Shown one piece after another: positions 50,087-58,506 of a stretch of 64,000 nt of DNA; positions within the stretch are counted from its first letter, which is position 1, and each line of letters starts with the position of its first letter. Made by a program: the position numbers and the translations under genes. Below the pieces are notes generated by a model, which was given only the letters and a program-made list of their open reading frames with translations, ran no database searches and was not told the DNA's origin. Origin of the DNA: Lachnoclostridium edouardi (GTDB lineage: Bacteria > Bacillota > Clostridia > Lachnospirales > Lachnospiraceae); assembly GCF_900240245.1 (NCBI RefSeq), contig NZ_OESQ01000001.1, positions 1,319,673 to 1,383,672 of the forward strand, in the 5' to 3' direction.

Positions 50087-51259
50087 CTATTCAGAATATT
50101 TCTCAACAACATCCCAGTTCAGCTCAATTCCAAGGCCCGGGCCTTCAGGAACCAGATAGCTCATCTCCTTATCGTGCTCTAAAGGATTCTTCAAAAGCTC
50201 TGTTCTTAAAGGATTAAAGTTTTCTTCTGATTCAATAAACGGCACGTTAGGCAGGGAGGCTGCAAAGTGAATATTAGCCGCGGTCAGCACTGCCGAGAAG
50301 AAGGTGTGGGGGGTAAACAACTTATTGTAGGCCATAGTGAGAGCCGCGATTCTTCTGCACTCAGTAAAGCCTCCGCTCCACCCCAGGTTTGCCTGAACCA
50401 CATCTAAAGCTTTCATGGAAAGCAGCTCCTTATATCTGGCCAACCCCTGCTCTGACTCGCAGCCTGCCACCAGAATATTTTTCAGCCGGGCAGTCATTTT
50501 CACGTAGCCTTCCACATCATCTGTTCTTGCCGGCTCTTCTATCCAGAAAATCCCCAGCCTGTCCAGATCTGCTTCTGCAGCCAGCACATCCTCCACTGTC
50601 CATGTACAGTTCATATCCAACATCAAGGTTTTGTCTTTTCCCACTGTGTTTCTCACCAGCTCCACCCGCTTCATATCCTCCTCCTGGGAGATGGTAAAGC
50701 TGCCGTTTCTCATATACTGCAAAGGCATTCTGAAATTCTTTCTGGATCTGCCCACCTTCATTTTAAATGCGCTGTAGCCCTTTTCCAGATAGCCTTCCAT
50801 TTCTCTTTTTAAGTCGTCCTCTGTTTTGTCCTGTCCATAAAATCCGGCGCTGGCATAGCCTGACACCTTATTTCTGTTGGCGCCGAACAGTCTGTACAAA
50901 GGCATACCAGAAGCTTTTCCTACAATATCCCACAAGGCGATATCGATGCCGCTGGCAGCTCCCATAACGATTCCACGCCTGCCGTTGGCCCAGTTGTTCC
51001 ACAGCATTTTTTCCCACAGTCTCTCTGTGTCTAAGGGATTTTCCCCTATAAGTAAAGGCTTCAGCTGGCTTTTCACCACCTCCGCCATAGCCTTTGGGGA
51101 AGCCCCAAAGGTAGCGGATTCTCCAATGCCTGTCAGCCCTTCATCTGTTTCCACCAGGATTAAAAACGCTCCTCTTCCGTAGCAGCAGCTTAAACCGTCG
51201 GCAATAAATTTTTCATAAGGAAATTTTAAGCTAATTGTTTTAATATCTGTAATTTTCAT
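50087..51259 (-). CDS. Mandelate racemase-like enolase-superfamily enzyme
   Basis: A 390-residue enzyme, probably an acid-sugar dehydratase or racemase. The catalytic Lys pair lies in FKMKVG (near 167-169). The three metal ligands are the Asp in LMLDMN, the Glu in WIEEPA and the Glu in GCESEQ. The basic His lies in TPHTFF, with the partner Asp in LDVVQANLG, placing it in the mandelate racemase subgroup. It is the last gene of the operon behind a TRAP transporter, so its substrate is probably the carboxylate imported by that system. The exact acid (galactarate-, glucarate- or fuconate-like) cannot be read from the sequence. Confidence 0.85.
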   Translation of the reverse strand: MKITDIKTISLKFPYEKFIADGLSCCYGRGAFLILVETDEGLTGIGESATFGASPKAMAEVVKSQLKPLLIGENPLDTERLWEKMLWNNWANGRRGIVMGAASGIDIALWDIVGKASGMPLYRLFGANRNKVSGYASAGFYGQDKTEDDLKREMEGYLEKGYSAFKMKVGRSRKNFRMPLQYMRNGSFTISQEEDMKRVELVRNTVGKDKTLMLDMNCTWTVEDVLAAEADLDRLGIFWIEEPARTDDVEGYVKMTARLKNILVAGCESEQGLARYKELLSMKALDVVQANLGWSGGFTECRRIAALTMAYNKLFTPHTFFSAVLTAANIHFAASLPNVPFIESEENFNPLRTELLKNPLEHDKEMSYLVPEGPGLGIELNWDVVEKYSE

Positions 51260-51292
51260 TTATTTACCTCCATATTCACGCCTTAAACTTCA

Positions 51293-52564
51293 CTACTTTA
51301 ATAAATTAGGAAGAGTGAGGGACATTGGAGGGGCAAATGTAATAATCATAAGGTCCAGAATCAGTACTCCAAAATAAATCACTAAGTACTTTAACATGCC
51401 TTCAATTTTTACCTTGGCGCTGTCGCAAACCACATAAAGGTTTACTCCTACCGGCGGAGTTACCATACCGATAGCCAGGTTTGTCATCATAATAATACCA
51501 AAGTGCACCATATCTATGCCTAAGGTGGAGGCTACCGGAGCCAGCAAAGGAGCCAGAATAACCATGGCAGCTCCTGCTTCACAGAACATACCTACAATTA
51601 AAAGCATAACGTTTACTAACAAAAGGAATACAATTTTGCTGGAGGACATGCCTAAGAAGGCCTGAGCCACAGCCTGAGGGACCTGTTCCTTTGTCAGCAC
51701 CCAGCCAAACGCATTAGATGCAGCCATAATCATTAAAACTGTAGACATTGTCAGCACTGAATTTAAAAGGATTCCCTTTAAATCTGCCAGCTTAATTTCT
51801 CTGTAAATAAAGATTCCTACAATCAGACCGTAAAATACAGATACTACCGCCGCCTCTGTAGGTGTGAAAAATCCTGTGTAAATACCTCCCAGAATAATTA
51901 CCGGCATAAGCAACGCTAAAATCGCGTCTTTAAATGCACTGATTCTTTCTTTTGCCGACTTTTTCTCTGAAGGCACAAAGCCCTGTTTTTTTGTAAGTAT
52001 GTGGGCAACAATACAAAGAGTGACACAGATGAAAATTCCAGGTATAAATCCTGCCATAAACAAGTCGCTGATAGAAGTTTCTGTAGCTACTCCGTACTGA
52101 ATTAAGCCAATGCTGGGAGGGATAATTACTCCCAGCTCTGCTGAGGAGGCGATTGTAGCCGCCGCAAAATTTTTGTCATATCTGTTTTTCAACATTTCCG
52201 GAATAATAATTGCGCCTACTGCCGCTGCAGTTGCGGCGCTGGAGCCGGAAATCGCCGCAAAGAATGCACAGGTCACTACCGCTACCATTGCCAGTCCGCC
52301 GGAAATATGGCCAAATAAGCTGTTGCACAAGTTTACCAGACGTCTTGAGATACCGCCGGAGCTCATCAGGTTGCCTGCCAGCACGAAAAACGGAATTGCC
52401 AAAAGAGTAAAGCTGCCGCTGCCTGCAAACATTCTCTGAATTACTACAGAAAGATTTACGTCTCCTGCCATTAAGGCTAATGTTGATGAGGCCCCCAGCA
52501 CAAACGCAATAGGAAGACCAATAATCAGCAGCACAACCATGCTGATAAATAATACTGCCGTCAT
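51293..52564 (-). CDS. dctM: TRAP transporter large permease (DctM type)
   Basis: A 423-residue, about 12-helix membrane protein of the DctM family, the Na+-dependent transport subunit of TRAP importers. Family segments include GIPIAFVLG-like (GLPIAFVLGAS), SGSSAATAAAVG, MVTPPVGVN and FTPTEAAVV. It begins one base within the dctQ stop codon, so translation is coupled. The gene symbol is generic. Confidence 0.92.
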   Translation of the reverse strand: MTAVLFISMVVLLIIGLPIAFVLGASSTLALMAGDVNLSVVIQRMFAGSGSFTLLAIPFFVLAGNLMSSGGISRRLVNLCNSLFGHISGGLAMVAVVTCAFFAAISGSSAATAAAVGAIIIPEMLKNRYDKNFAAATIASSAELGVIIPPSIGLIQYGVATETSISDLFMAGFIPGIFICVTLCIVAHILTKKQGFVPSEKKSAKERISAFKDAILALLMPVIILGGIYTGFFTPTEAAVVSVFYGLIVGIFIYREIKLADLKGILLNSVLTMSTVLMIMAASNAFGWVLTKEQVPQAVAQAFLGMSSSKIVFLLLVNVMLLIVGMFCEAGAAMVILAPLLAPVASTLGIDMVHFGIIMMTNLAIGMVTPPVGVNLYVVCDSAKVKIEGMLKYLVIYFGVLILDLMIITFAPPMSLTLPNLLK

Positions 52565-53046
52565 TATTTCTCACCCTCCCCTGCAAAAAGATAATATACC
52601 ATTAAAACTGTATTAAACAGCATAAATACTGCTCCTACAGGAATGGCCGCGTACATCAGCCCCATAGGCATTTTCAGTACCGGCGTAGTCTGCCTCCAGA
52701 CCTGAGCGCAGGTCTGAAAGCCGATTTTAATAATTACACATAAAAAGATCACTGTAATAACATTTACAAGTAAAGAACATATTTTTCCAACATTTTTAGG
52801 CACAACCATATATAATATTTCCAGTCCTACCATGGAACCTTTTCTTATGCAGAGCGCCGCGCCAAGAAAAGTACACCAGATTAAAAGATATTTTGATACT
52901 TCCTCGCTCCACGGAATAGAAGCATGAGCCAGCCTGAAAACCACCTGGGCAAATACTACGACAGACATTACTGTCAGCATAACAATGGCTACAAAGGCTA
53001 AAAGCCCGTTTACCCCTTTGTCTACTGCCTTAATTCCCTGTTTCAT
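52564..53046 (-). CDS. dctQ: TRAP transporter small permease (DctQ type)
   Basis: A 160-residue, four-helix protein that pairs with DctM. The helices fall near 13-38, 48-66, 82-106 and 125-150; the WSEEVSKYLLIWCTFLGAA segment is characteristic of the family. It lies between the binding-protein and large-permease genes, overlapping the latter by one base. Confidence 0.92.
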   Translation of the reverse strand: MKQGIKAVDKGVNGLLAFVAIVMLTVMSVVVFAQVVFRLAHASIPWSEEVSKYLLIWCTFLGAALCIRKGSMVGLEILYMVVPKNVGKICSLLVNVITVIFLCVIIKIGFQTCAQVWRQTTPVLKMPMGLMYAAIPVGAVFMLFNTVLMVYYLFAGEGEK

Positions 53047-53065
53047 ATACCTTTATTCCTCCTGA

Positions 53066-54097
53066 TTACTCTGCCTTAGCACCCTGAATCTTTTCTACAA
53101 TGTCGCCAAATTCTGCCTGGTACTTATCATAAACTGGTTTTGTAGCCTCAATAAATAACGCCTTATCCACCTCATTTACTTCCATGCCGTTTTCCTTGCA
53201 GCCCTCCAGCATTTTGTCCAGCTCCTGACCGCTTAACTCTCTTTCGTAAGCCACTGTTTTCTCTAAAGCGTCTGCAACCAGCGCCTGCTGCTCTGCTGAC
53301 AGCTTATTCCATGTAATTTCACTTACCATTACAGGGCATACTGGATAAAAATGCTCTGTCAGAGATAAGTATTTCTGAACCTCATAGAAACGAGAGTTGT
53401 AAATTGTAAATAAAGGATTCTCCTGTCCGTCTACAGCTCCTGTCTGAAGGGCTGTAAACAGCTCGGAAAAGCTCATAGCAACAGCGTCCATTCCCAGCTC
53501 TCCAAGAGCGTCTACACATACAGAGCTTTCCAGAGTTCTCACTCTTAATCCCTTACAGTCCTCTGGGGTTGTAATAGGCAGCTTAGAGTTGGTCATGCTG
53601 CGGAAGCCTAAGTCAAATGTACCGAAGGTTTTAATTCCTGAGCTTTCCAGGTTCTTAAAAATATCCTGGCCTACTTCACTGTCTAACACCTGGAACGCCT
53701 GCTCTCTGCTGTCAAATAAATAAGGCAGGTTAAATACGTCCATGCTCTGATCAAAGCCGCTTAAAGCTGCTGCAACGGCAACAGAAATATCAATAGTTCC
53801 CATCTGAAGGCCTTCCGCCATTTCTCTTTCGTCTCCTAAAGCTCCGTTAGGCTGTACATCTACAGTAATCTGACCGCCGCTTTCTTCCTCCACCAGGTCT
53901 TTAAAATATAAAGCCGCCAGCTGATATGGATGGCCCTCTGCCTGCCCATGTCCAAATGTTAAAGTAATGGATTCAGACGTTGTATTTGCTGCCTGTCCTC
54001 CATCTCCTCCCTGCTGTCCGCTTTTTCCGCATCCTGAAAGTCCTGCTGTAAGAATCAGCGCTGCTGTTAATACTGCACAATATTTCTTCTTCATCAT
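53066..54097 (-). CDS. dctP: TRAP transporter solute-binding lipoprotein (DctP type)
   Basis: A 343-residue extracytoplasmic receptor. The lipoprotein signal ends with LSGC, Cys23 being the anchor, then a Gly/Gln linker and the DctP fold from about residue 45 (LTFGHGQAEGHPY). The carboxylate-binding region TPEDCKGLRVRTLES contains the Arg that usually holds the substrate acid group, and GAVDGQENPL is the typical DctP motif. First gene of its operon, downstream of a good promoter and a 24-base palindrome likely bound by the divergent regulator. Confidence 0.93.
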   Translation of the reverse strand: MMKKKYCAVLTAALILTAGLSGCGKSGQQGGDGGQAANTTSESITLTFGHGQAEGHPYQLAALYFKDLVEEESGGQITVDVQPNGALGDEREMAEGLQMGTIDISVAVAAALSGFDQSMDVFNLPYLFDSREQAFQVLDSEVGQDIFKNLESSGIKTFGTFDLGFRSMTNSKLPITTPEDCKGLRVRTLESSVCVDALGELGMDAVAMSFSELFTALQTGAVDGQENPLFTIYNSRFYEVQKYLSLTEHFYPVCPVMVSEITWNKLSAEQQALVADALEKTVAYERELSGQELDKMLEGCKENGMEVNEVDKALFIEATKPVYDKYQAEFGDIVEKIQGAKAE

Positions 54098-54169
54098 CTC
54101 TTTTTTTCTCCCTCTCTTTTTTCTTTATAAATATCCTCTGCCCATCTGCTAGATATTTTGTATATTTTT

Positions 54170-54198
54170 ATTATAAAAGACGGCCATTCTTATGTAAA
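54170..54198 (-). promoter_or_regulatory. Promoter of the TRAP/enolase operon
   Basis: On the minus strand TTTACA (54193-54198), a 17-base spacer, TATAAT (54170-54175). The regulator palindrome begins three bases upstream of the -35 box. Confidence 0.8.
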
Positions 54199-54201
54199 AG
54201 C

Positions 54202-54225
54202 ATTCATCTTGTATACAAGATGAAT
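54202..54225. promoter_or_regulatory. Perfect 24-bp palindromic operator
   Basis: A perfect inverted repeat with the core CTTGTATACAAG lies between the divergent promoters. The core matches the T-GTnnnAC-A style of operators bound by FadR-family GntR dimers. The regulator encoded 110 bases away is the obvious candidate. Sitting at the -35 of the transporter operon it suits either repression or activation. Confidence 0.8.
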
Positions 54226-54254
54226 ATGAAATATGCATATGTTGTCGCCTTTTG

Positions 54255-54283
54255 TTGAATTAGAAAATTGAATATGTTACAAT
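54255..54283 (+). promoter_or_regulatory. Promoter of the divergent GntR gene
   Basis: TTGAAT (54255-54260), 17 bases, TACAAT (54278-54283), followed by a GGGGAGGGG ribosome binding site and the ATG at 54337. Confidence 0.7.
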
Positions 54284-54336
54284 ACCATCAGTATTAAGTG
54301 CAGAAAGCTTCAGTAAGGGGAGGGGACATACTGGTT

Positions 54337-54990
54337 ATGGACATGAATTTAAAGAATATTGCATATGAGGTGATTAAAGGTAAAATTATCACCTGCGAAT
54401 ACCGCCCCAACACCTTTTTAAGCGAGGCATTTTTGATGCAGGAAATCGACGCCAGCCGCACGCCTATCAGGGAAGCCTTAAATAAATTAGAGCAGGAGGG
54501 ATTTGTGCAGATCATCCCTAAAAAGGGAGTGGTTGTCACCGCCCTTTCTCTCAACGAGGTCAATATGACATTTGAAGCCAGGCTGCTTTTAGAGCCTTAT
54601 ATTATTCATCACTATATGGAATTTATAAATTTACATAAAATACGGGAAATTTATTCTCAGACTGAACACCTTGTTCCCGGAGAAGAGTTTTACGCCGACT
54701 TCTGCCGTCTGGACGACACCCTTCACCGGCTGATATCAAGCGCCTGCTCCAACAAGTTTCTCAATGAGAGTCTGATTCACATTTATGACCAGAACAACAG
54801 AATCCGGATTTTAGCCGGGAAGAATATTTGGCAGAGGCATATAGAAGCGGCCAAAGAGCATCTTGTTTTAATGGATTTGATTCTCCAGGGCAAAAAAGAG
54901 GAGGCTGCAGAATCTATTACTAACCACTTAATTAAGTCTAAAACAGAAGCCATCCGCTCTCTCATTAATGAGCAAATGCCTATTAACTAA
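54337..54990 (+). CDS. GntR-family (FadR/FCD) regulator of the TRAP operon
   Basis: A 217-residue regulator. The N-terminal winged helix-turn-helix (residues about 5-70) has the GntR signature ASRTPIREALNKLEQEGFV; the C-terminal FCD helical domain binds metal and small acids, with the metal-site His residues (LHRLISSA, IEAAKEHLVL and ITNHLI). The ATG at 54337 is preferred over an upstream GTG at 54298 because the G-rich ribosome binding site lies between them. It is divergent from the TRAP/enolase operon and separated from it by a perfect palindrome, so it probably senses the imported acid or its product. Confidence 0.88.
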   Translation: MDMNLKNIAYEVIKGKIITCEYRPNTFLSEAFLMQEIDASRTPIREALNKLEQEGFVQIIPKKGVVVTALSLNEVNMTFEARLLLEPYIIHHYMEFINLHKIREIYSQTEHLVPGEEFYADFCRLDDTLHRLISSACSNKFLNESLIHIYDQNNRIRILAGKNIWQRHIEAAKEHLVLMDLILQGKKEEAAESITNHLIKSKTEAIRSLINEQMPIN

Positions 54991-55032
54991 AATTTTTCCT
55001 TAGTTTTATGGAATATTTATTGAAATAAAAAA

Positions 55033-55078
55033 GGCCTAAAATAATCAGTTCAGTGAATCCCTTTGATTATTTTAGGCC
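55033..55078. terminator. Bidirectional terminator between gntR and the DUF1934 gene
   Basis: A perfect 15-base inverted repeat (GGCCTAAAATAATCA and its complement) flanked by an A-run and a T-run, suited to stopping transcription from both convergent genes. Confidence 0.93.
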
Positions 55079-55101
55079 CCGCCTTTTTTAATTATATTTT
55101 T

Positions 55102-55548
55102 TTATGACTGAAGGTGAAGAGCCGCCCCGGCTCTTGGGCGCACATCCACTACAATATTGCAGTTAGCCATGTGCTCATAATTTACATCCAGAGAATAGTC
55201 TACTGTCACCTTTAAGTTATCCTCCTGCTCATCTACCACAATATCGTTTGTACTGATTTCCACAAGCATCTCCCCAAAAGGCGTCATATAACAGGAAGTG
55301 TTCTTTTTATTTTTTTCAAAGGCCATATGTACCTGAATACTGCCTTTTTTTATAATATCCAAACCGCCGGAGTGGATTTTAATAGTATTTTGAATAACAT
55401 CCTCCCCGCCTTCCTGAATCTCCTCATATCTGATATAGTGCTTTCCATTTTTATTGTAATAATCTCCTGCTGTAATCAGCTCTACATCATTTGTATCTCC
55501 CTCCAGCAGCTGCACGCCGCTGATGCTGATAAGCACGTCTTTCGTCAT
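55102..55548 (-). CDS. DUF1934 (YwiB-like) beta-barrel protein
   Basis: A 148-residue protein of the DUF1934 family, predicted to be a small calycin-like beta barrel. Typical segments are ITAGDYYNKNGKHYIRYEE, the IKIHSGGLDIIKKG strand pair, MTPFGEMLVEI and the closing YSLDVNYEHMANC. The function is unknown in the family. It starts 3 bases after murI and is the last gene of the ddl-murI unit. Confidence 0.85.
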   Translation of the reverse strand: MTKDVLISISGVQLLEGDTNDVELITAGDYYNKNGKHYIRYEEIQEGGEDVIQNTIKIHSGGLDIIKKGSIQVHMAFEKNKKNTSCYMTPFGEMLVEISTNDIVVDEQEDNLKVTVDYSLDVNYEHMANCNIVVDVRPRAGAALHLQS

Positions 55549-55551
55549 ATA

Positions 55552-56367
55552 TTAAAACTCCTCTATATCTATTTTCCTTACCTCTCCCACCTGATTTGGA
55601 AGAATGGAGGCAGCAAAGCTTGTAAATTTTTCCGCCAGATCGCTGACAAAAAATTGAAATTTTTCCTGCTCCTTTACGCCCTTTTCACAATCCAGGCCAT
55701 GTTCCTTTAACAAGGTCTTTAATTCAATGGCCGTCTCATATGCAGGGTTTACTAAAACTACGCCTTCCCCCATAATCCGGCCTAAGGTGGACCTGATTAA
55801 AGGATAATGAGTGCAGCCTAAGACTAAGGTATCCACATATTTAGCTTTTAATTCTGATACATATCTGGAGGCAATTTCATCTGTCACAGAATCGTGAAAT
55901 AAACCTTCCTCCACCAGGGGCACAAACAAAGGGCAGGCTTTTCCAAAAACCTGAATTTTAGGATCTAATTTTCTGATTACCTGAGTATAAATACCGCTGT
56001 GAATAGTGCCTTCTGTGCCAATAACTCCTATTTTCCCGCTGGCAGTAGACTGCACCGCCGTTCTGGCGCCGGCGTTTATTACCCCAATAATAGGAATATC
56101 CACCTCGTTTTTCACTGTCTCCAGGGCATAAGCGCTGGCTGTATTGCAGGCAATCACAATCGCCTTTACGTTCTGGGTTTTCAGAAAACGGATAATCTGC
56201 CTAGAAAACCGGATAATGTTTTCCTTTGACTTGTTTCCGTAGGGCAGTCTGGCTGTATCTCCAAAATATACTACCCTCTCGTCCGGCAGCTGGCGCATAA
56301 TTTCCCTGACTACAGTCAGGCCTCCGATTCCGGAATCAAAAACTCCCACAGGCGCATTTCTGTCCAT
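55552..56367 (-). CDS. murI: Glutamate racemase
   Basis: A 271-residue enzyme making D-glutamate for peptidoglycan. The two catalytic cysteines are Cys74 in ACNTASA and Cys185 in GCTHYP; the N-terminal GVFDSGIGGLTV motif is intact. It lies 14 bases after ddl, so D-Glu and D-Ala-D-Ala supply are co-expressed. Confidence 0.97.
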   Translation of the reverse strand: MDRNAPVGVFDSGIGGLTVVREIMRQLPDERVVYFGDTARLPYGNKSKENIIRFSRQIIRFLKTQNVKAIVIACNTASAYALETVKNEVDIPIIGVINAGARTAVQSTASGKIGVIGTEGTIHSGIYTQVIRKLDPKIQVFGKACPLFVPLVEEGLFHDSVTDEIASRYVSELKAKYVDTLVLGCTHYPLIRSTLGRIMGEGVVLVNPAYETAIELKTLLKEHGLDCEKGVKEQEKFQFFVSDLAEKFTSFAASILPNQVGEVRKIDIEEF

Positions 56368-56381
56368 ATTACTTGTTCTCC

Positions 56382-57449
56382 TTATTTGTCATACCTGTGC
56401 ATAGCCAGATCTATTAATCCCTGAACCAATTTGGCCTTATCCATTCCGGCAGCCTCCCACAGCATAGGATACATGCTGATGGCGGTAAAGCCGGGCATAG
56501 TGTTGATCTCATTAAATACAATCTGCCCGTTTTCCTTTACAAAAAAGTCTACTCTGGATAAGCCGAAGCCGTCTACAGCTTTGAAAATTCTGACCGCCGC
56601 GTTTCTGACCTCTTCTGTGGCATTTCCTGGAAGTTCCGGGTTCACTACTGTTTTAGACTCTGCGTTGTAATATTTGGCGTCAAAGTCGTAAAAGTCTGCT
56701 GCAGCCAGAATCTCCCCTACTCCTGAGGCCTTTACTTCTGCGTCTTTGCCGCCGAAAACAGCGCATTCTATCTCTCTTCCTATAATTGTCTCTTCCACCA
56801 GAATTTTAGAGTCATGGCGAGCCGCCTCTGTCAAAGCCGCCTTTAATTCTTCCCTGTCATCCGCCTTTCCAACTCCTCTGGAGGAGCCTGCATTAGACGG
56901 CTTTACAAATACAGGGTAAGAAAACTTTGCTTCCACCCTTTCTACCGCCTGGTCCATAGCAGTTTCCACCTCATGTCTTCTCACAGCCACATAATCCGCC
57001 TGCTTCACCCCTAAATCATCTACAATAATTTTTGTATATAATTTATCCATGGAAACAGCAGAGGAAAGAACACCGCAGCCTACATAAGGGATTCTGGCCA
57101 GCTCTAAAAGCCCCTGAATCGTTCCGTCCTCCCCAAATAAGCCGTGAAGCACTGGAAAGGCTACGTGGATCTTTACTTTCTCCCATGCTCCGTTTTCTAA
57201 AATCAACGCGCACTGTTCTGTGGCGTCAGGAGAAATAAAGGCCTGGGCCTTGCTTTCTCTCCAGGCGCCATTTTCAATACTTTCTATAGAATCCGCCTTT
57301 ACCCACCGGCCCTCTTCTGTAATTCCTATTAACAATATATTATATTTTTCTTTATCAACGTGGTTTGCAACATTCAGCACTGACATACAGGACACTACAT
57401 GCTCTGATGACTGTCCTCCAAAAATCACTGCCACTGTCTGTCTGTCCAT
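56382..57449 (-). CDS. ddl: D-alanine--D-alanine ligase
   Basis: A 355-residue ATP-grasp enzyme that joins two D-Ala for the peptidoglycan precursor. Visible are the N-terminal VIFGGQSSEHVVS, HGLFGEDGTIQG, the ATP-grasp KPSNAGSSRGVGK, and the C-terminal VDFFVKENGQIVFNEINTMPGFT with metal-binding Glu and Asn. Full length. The SSxx-Ser and Tyr region fits a D-Ala-D-Ala rather than a D-Ala-D-Lac ligase, though this is not certain by eye. Confidence 0.95.
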   Translation of the reverse strand: MDRQTVAVIFGGQSSEHVVSCMSVLNVANHVDKEKYNILLIGITEEGRWVKADSIESIENGAWRESKAQAFISPDATEQCALILENGAWEKVKIHVAFPVLHGLFGEDGTIQGLLELARIPYVGCGVLSSAVSMDKLYTKIIVDDLGVKQADYVAVRRHEVETAMDQAVERVEAKFSYPVFVKPSNAGSSRGVGKADDREELKAALTEAARHDSKILVEETIIGREIECAVFGGKDAEVKASGVGEILAAADFYDFDAKYYNAESKTVVNPELPGNATEEVRNAAVRIFKAVDGFGLSRVDFFVKENGQIVFNEINTMPGFTAISMYPMLWEAAGMDKAKLVQGLIDLAMHRYDK

Positions 57450-57489
57450 AATTCTTTATCCTCCAATTTCTTTTCCTAGAAGTGTCTAT

Positions 57490-57517
57490 ATTATAGCACA
57501 CCTGGTTACAATTACAA
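57490..57517 (-). promoter_or_regulatory. Promoter-like site for ddl-murI
   Basis: On the minus strand TTGTAA (57512-57517), 16 bases, TATAAT (57490-57495), about 40 bases before the ddl start codon. Confidence 0.6.
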
Positions 57518-57550
57518 TTAGAAACCCAAAATTAAACATTTTCAACAAAA

Positions 57551-57613
57551 AATAGTTGAGCGCCAAAGCGCGAAACTATTTGCTACCCAAAGTTCGCCAT
57601 AGCGAAGTTTGGG
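57551..57613. repeat. Two adjacent hairpins, possible extragenic repeat element
   Basis: A hairpin with AATAGTT/AACTATT outer arms and a GCGC/GCGC inner stem (57551-57580) is followed by a second with 12-base arms carrying one mismatch (57586-57597 and 57602-57613). A purine-rich stretch with repeated GAACGAG-like words follows to 57650. The compact double structure looks like a dispersed extragenic repeat placed before spoIIR. Only one copy is in the window. Confidence 0.5.
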
Positions 57614-57676
57614 GTTCCCGTAGTTTTTATGAAACGAGGAACGAGTGAAATAAAAAAAGTAAAGGAGCAAATTTAT

Positions 57677-58300
57677 ATGAATCGTAAATTATATCTTGTT
57701 TTATCACTTTCCTGTTTTCTTATTGCCGGCCTTACATACGGAACCGGGCGCCGGCAGGCGGACGAGGCTCTGGCTCTTCGTCTGGCGCCTTCTATTCTCC
57801 GCTTCCATATTTTAGCCAACAGCAACAGCAAAGAGGATCAGGAATTAAAGCTAGAAGTCCGCTCTTATCTTCTTCATCTGATTCAGCAGGACTTTCCCTC
57901 TCCCTCCGGCAAGGCGGAGCTTTGCGCCTACTTAACAGAGCGCAAAGACTTTCTGGAGAGCCAGGCGGAAACCTTTATGCAGGAAAAAGGCTACGGCTAT
58001 ACTGCTCAGTTAGATATTGTCTCTGATTATTTTCCTCAAAAGGCCTACGGCGATATGGTATTTCCCTGCGGCACCTATGATGCAGTCCGGGTTACTATAG
58101 GCAATGGAAAAGGACACAACTGGTGGTGTGTCCTCTATCCTTCTCTGTGTTTTGTTGATCCTGTATCTGCAGTAGTGCCTGACTCCTCTAAAGAGCAGTT
58201 AGAATCTGCGCTGGAACATGAAGATTATCTGCGCCTTCAGAAGCCGGAACATAAACTTCGTCCCAAAGGACGTTTTAAATTGGCGGAGCTTTTTCAATAA
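57677..58300 (+). CDS. spoIIR: Stage II sporulation protein R
   Basis: A 207-residue exported signalling protein that, in Bacillus, triggers SpoIIGA to process pro-sigma-E in the mother cell. An N-terminal membrane/signal segment (about 4-24) is followed by the family motifs LRFHILANSNSKEDQELKLEVR and GNGKGHNWWCVLYPSLCF. The ATG at 57677 has AAAGGAG 10 bases upstream; an in-frame start at 57629 would run through a repeat-like region and is rejected. It marks the organism as a spore former. I see no clear sigma-F promoter. Confidence 0.93.
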   Translation: MNRKLYLVLSLSCFLIAGLTYGTGRRQADEALALRLAPSILRFHILANSNSKEDQELKLEVRSYLLHLIQQDFPSPSGKAELCAYLTERKDFLESQAETFMQEKGYGYTAQLDIVSDYFPQKAYGDMVFPCGTYDAVRVTIGNGKGHNWWCVLYPSLCFVDPVSAVVPDSSKEQLESALEHEDYLRLQKPEHKLRPKGRFKLAELFQ

Positions 58301-58314
58301 GCCGCCTTACATAT

Positions 58315-58506
58315 TTACTTTTGACTGTCCAGCAAATCTTTTAAGGCCTCGTCGCTGTCGTCAATCCAAATATCCTCTTCCTCTGAAGAAAGGCCTAAAA
58401 AAACTGCCAGCCTTCTTTCATCATCACTGTTGTTCCACTGTGTAATATATGTATCAATTTCCTCAAAGGGAATTTCTCCTGCCAAATATTTTTCTTTAAA
58501 TGTCAT
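58315..58506 (-). CDS. Small acidic protein downstream of a GntR gene
   Basis: A 63-residue acidic helical protein (LAGEIPFEEIDTYITQWNNSD, then LGLSSEEEDIW) of no family I can name. Its ATG overlaps the stop codon of the GntR gene by one base, so it is coupled to the regulator. The predicted composition is mostly helix with no Cys and no membrane segment. It may be a small partner of the regulator or an independent conserved protein. Confidence 0.65.
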   Translation of the reverse strand: MTFKEKYLAGEIPFEEIDTYITQWNNSDDERRLAVFLGLSSEEEDIWIDDSDEALKDLLDSQK

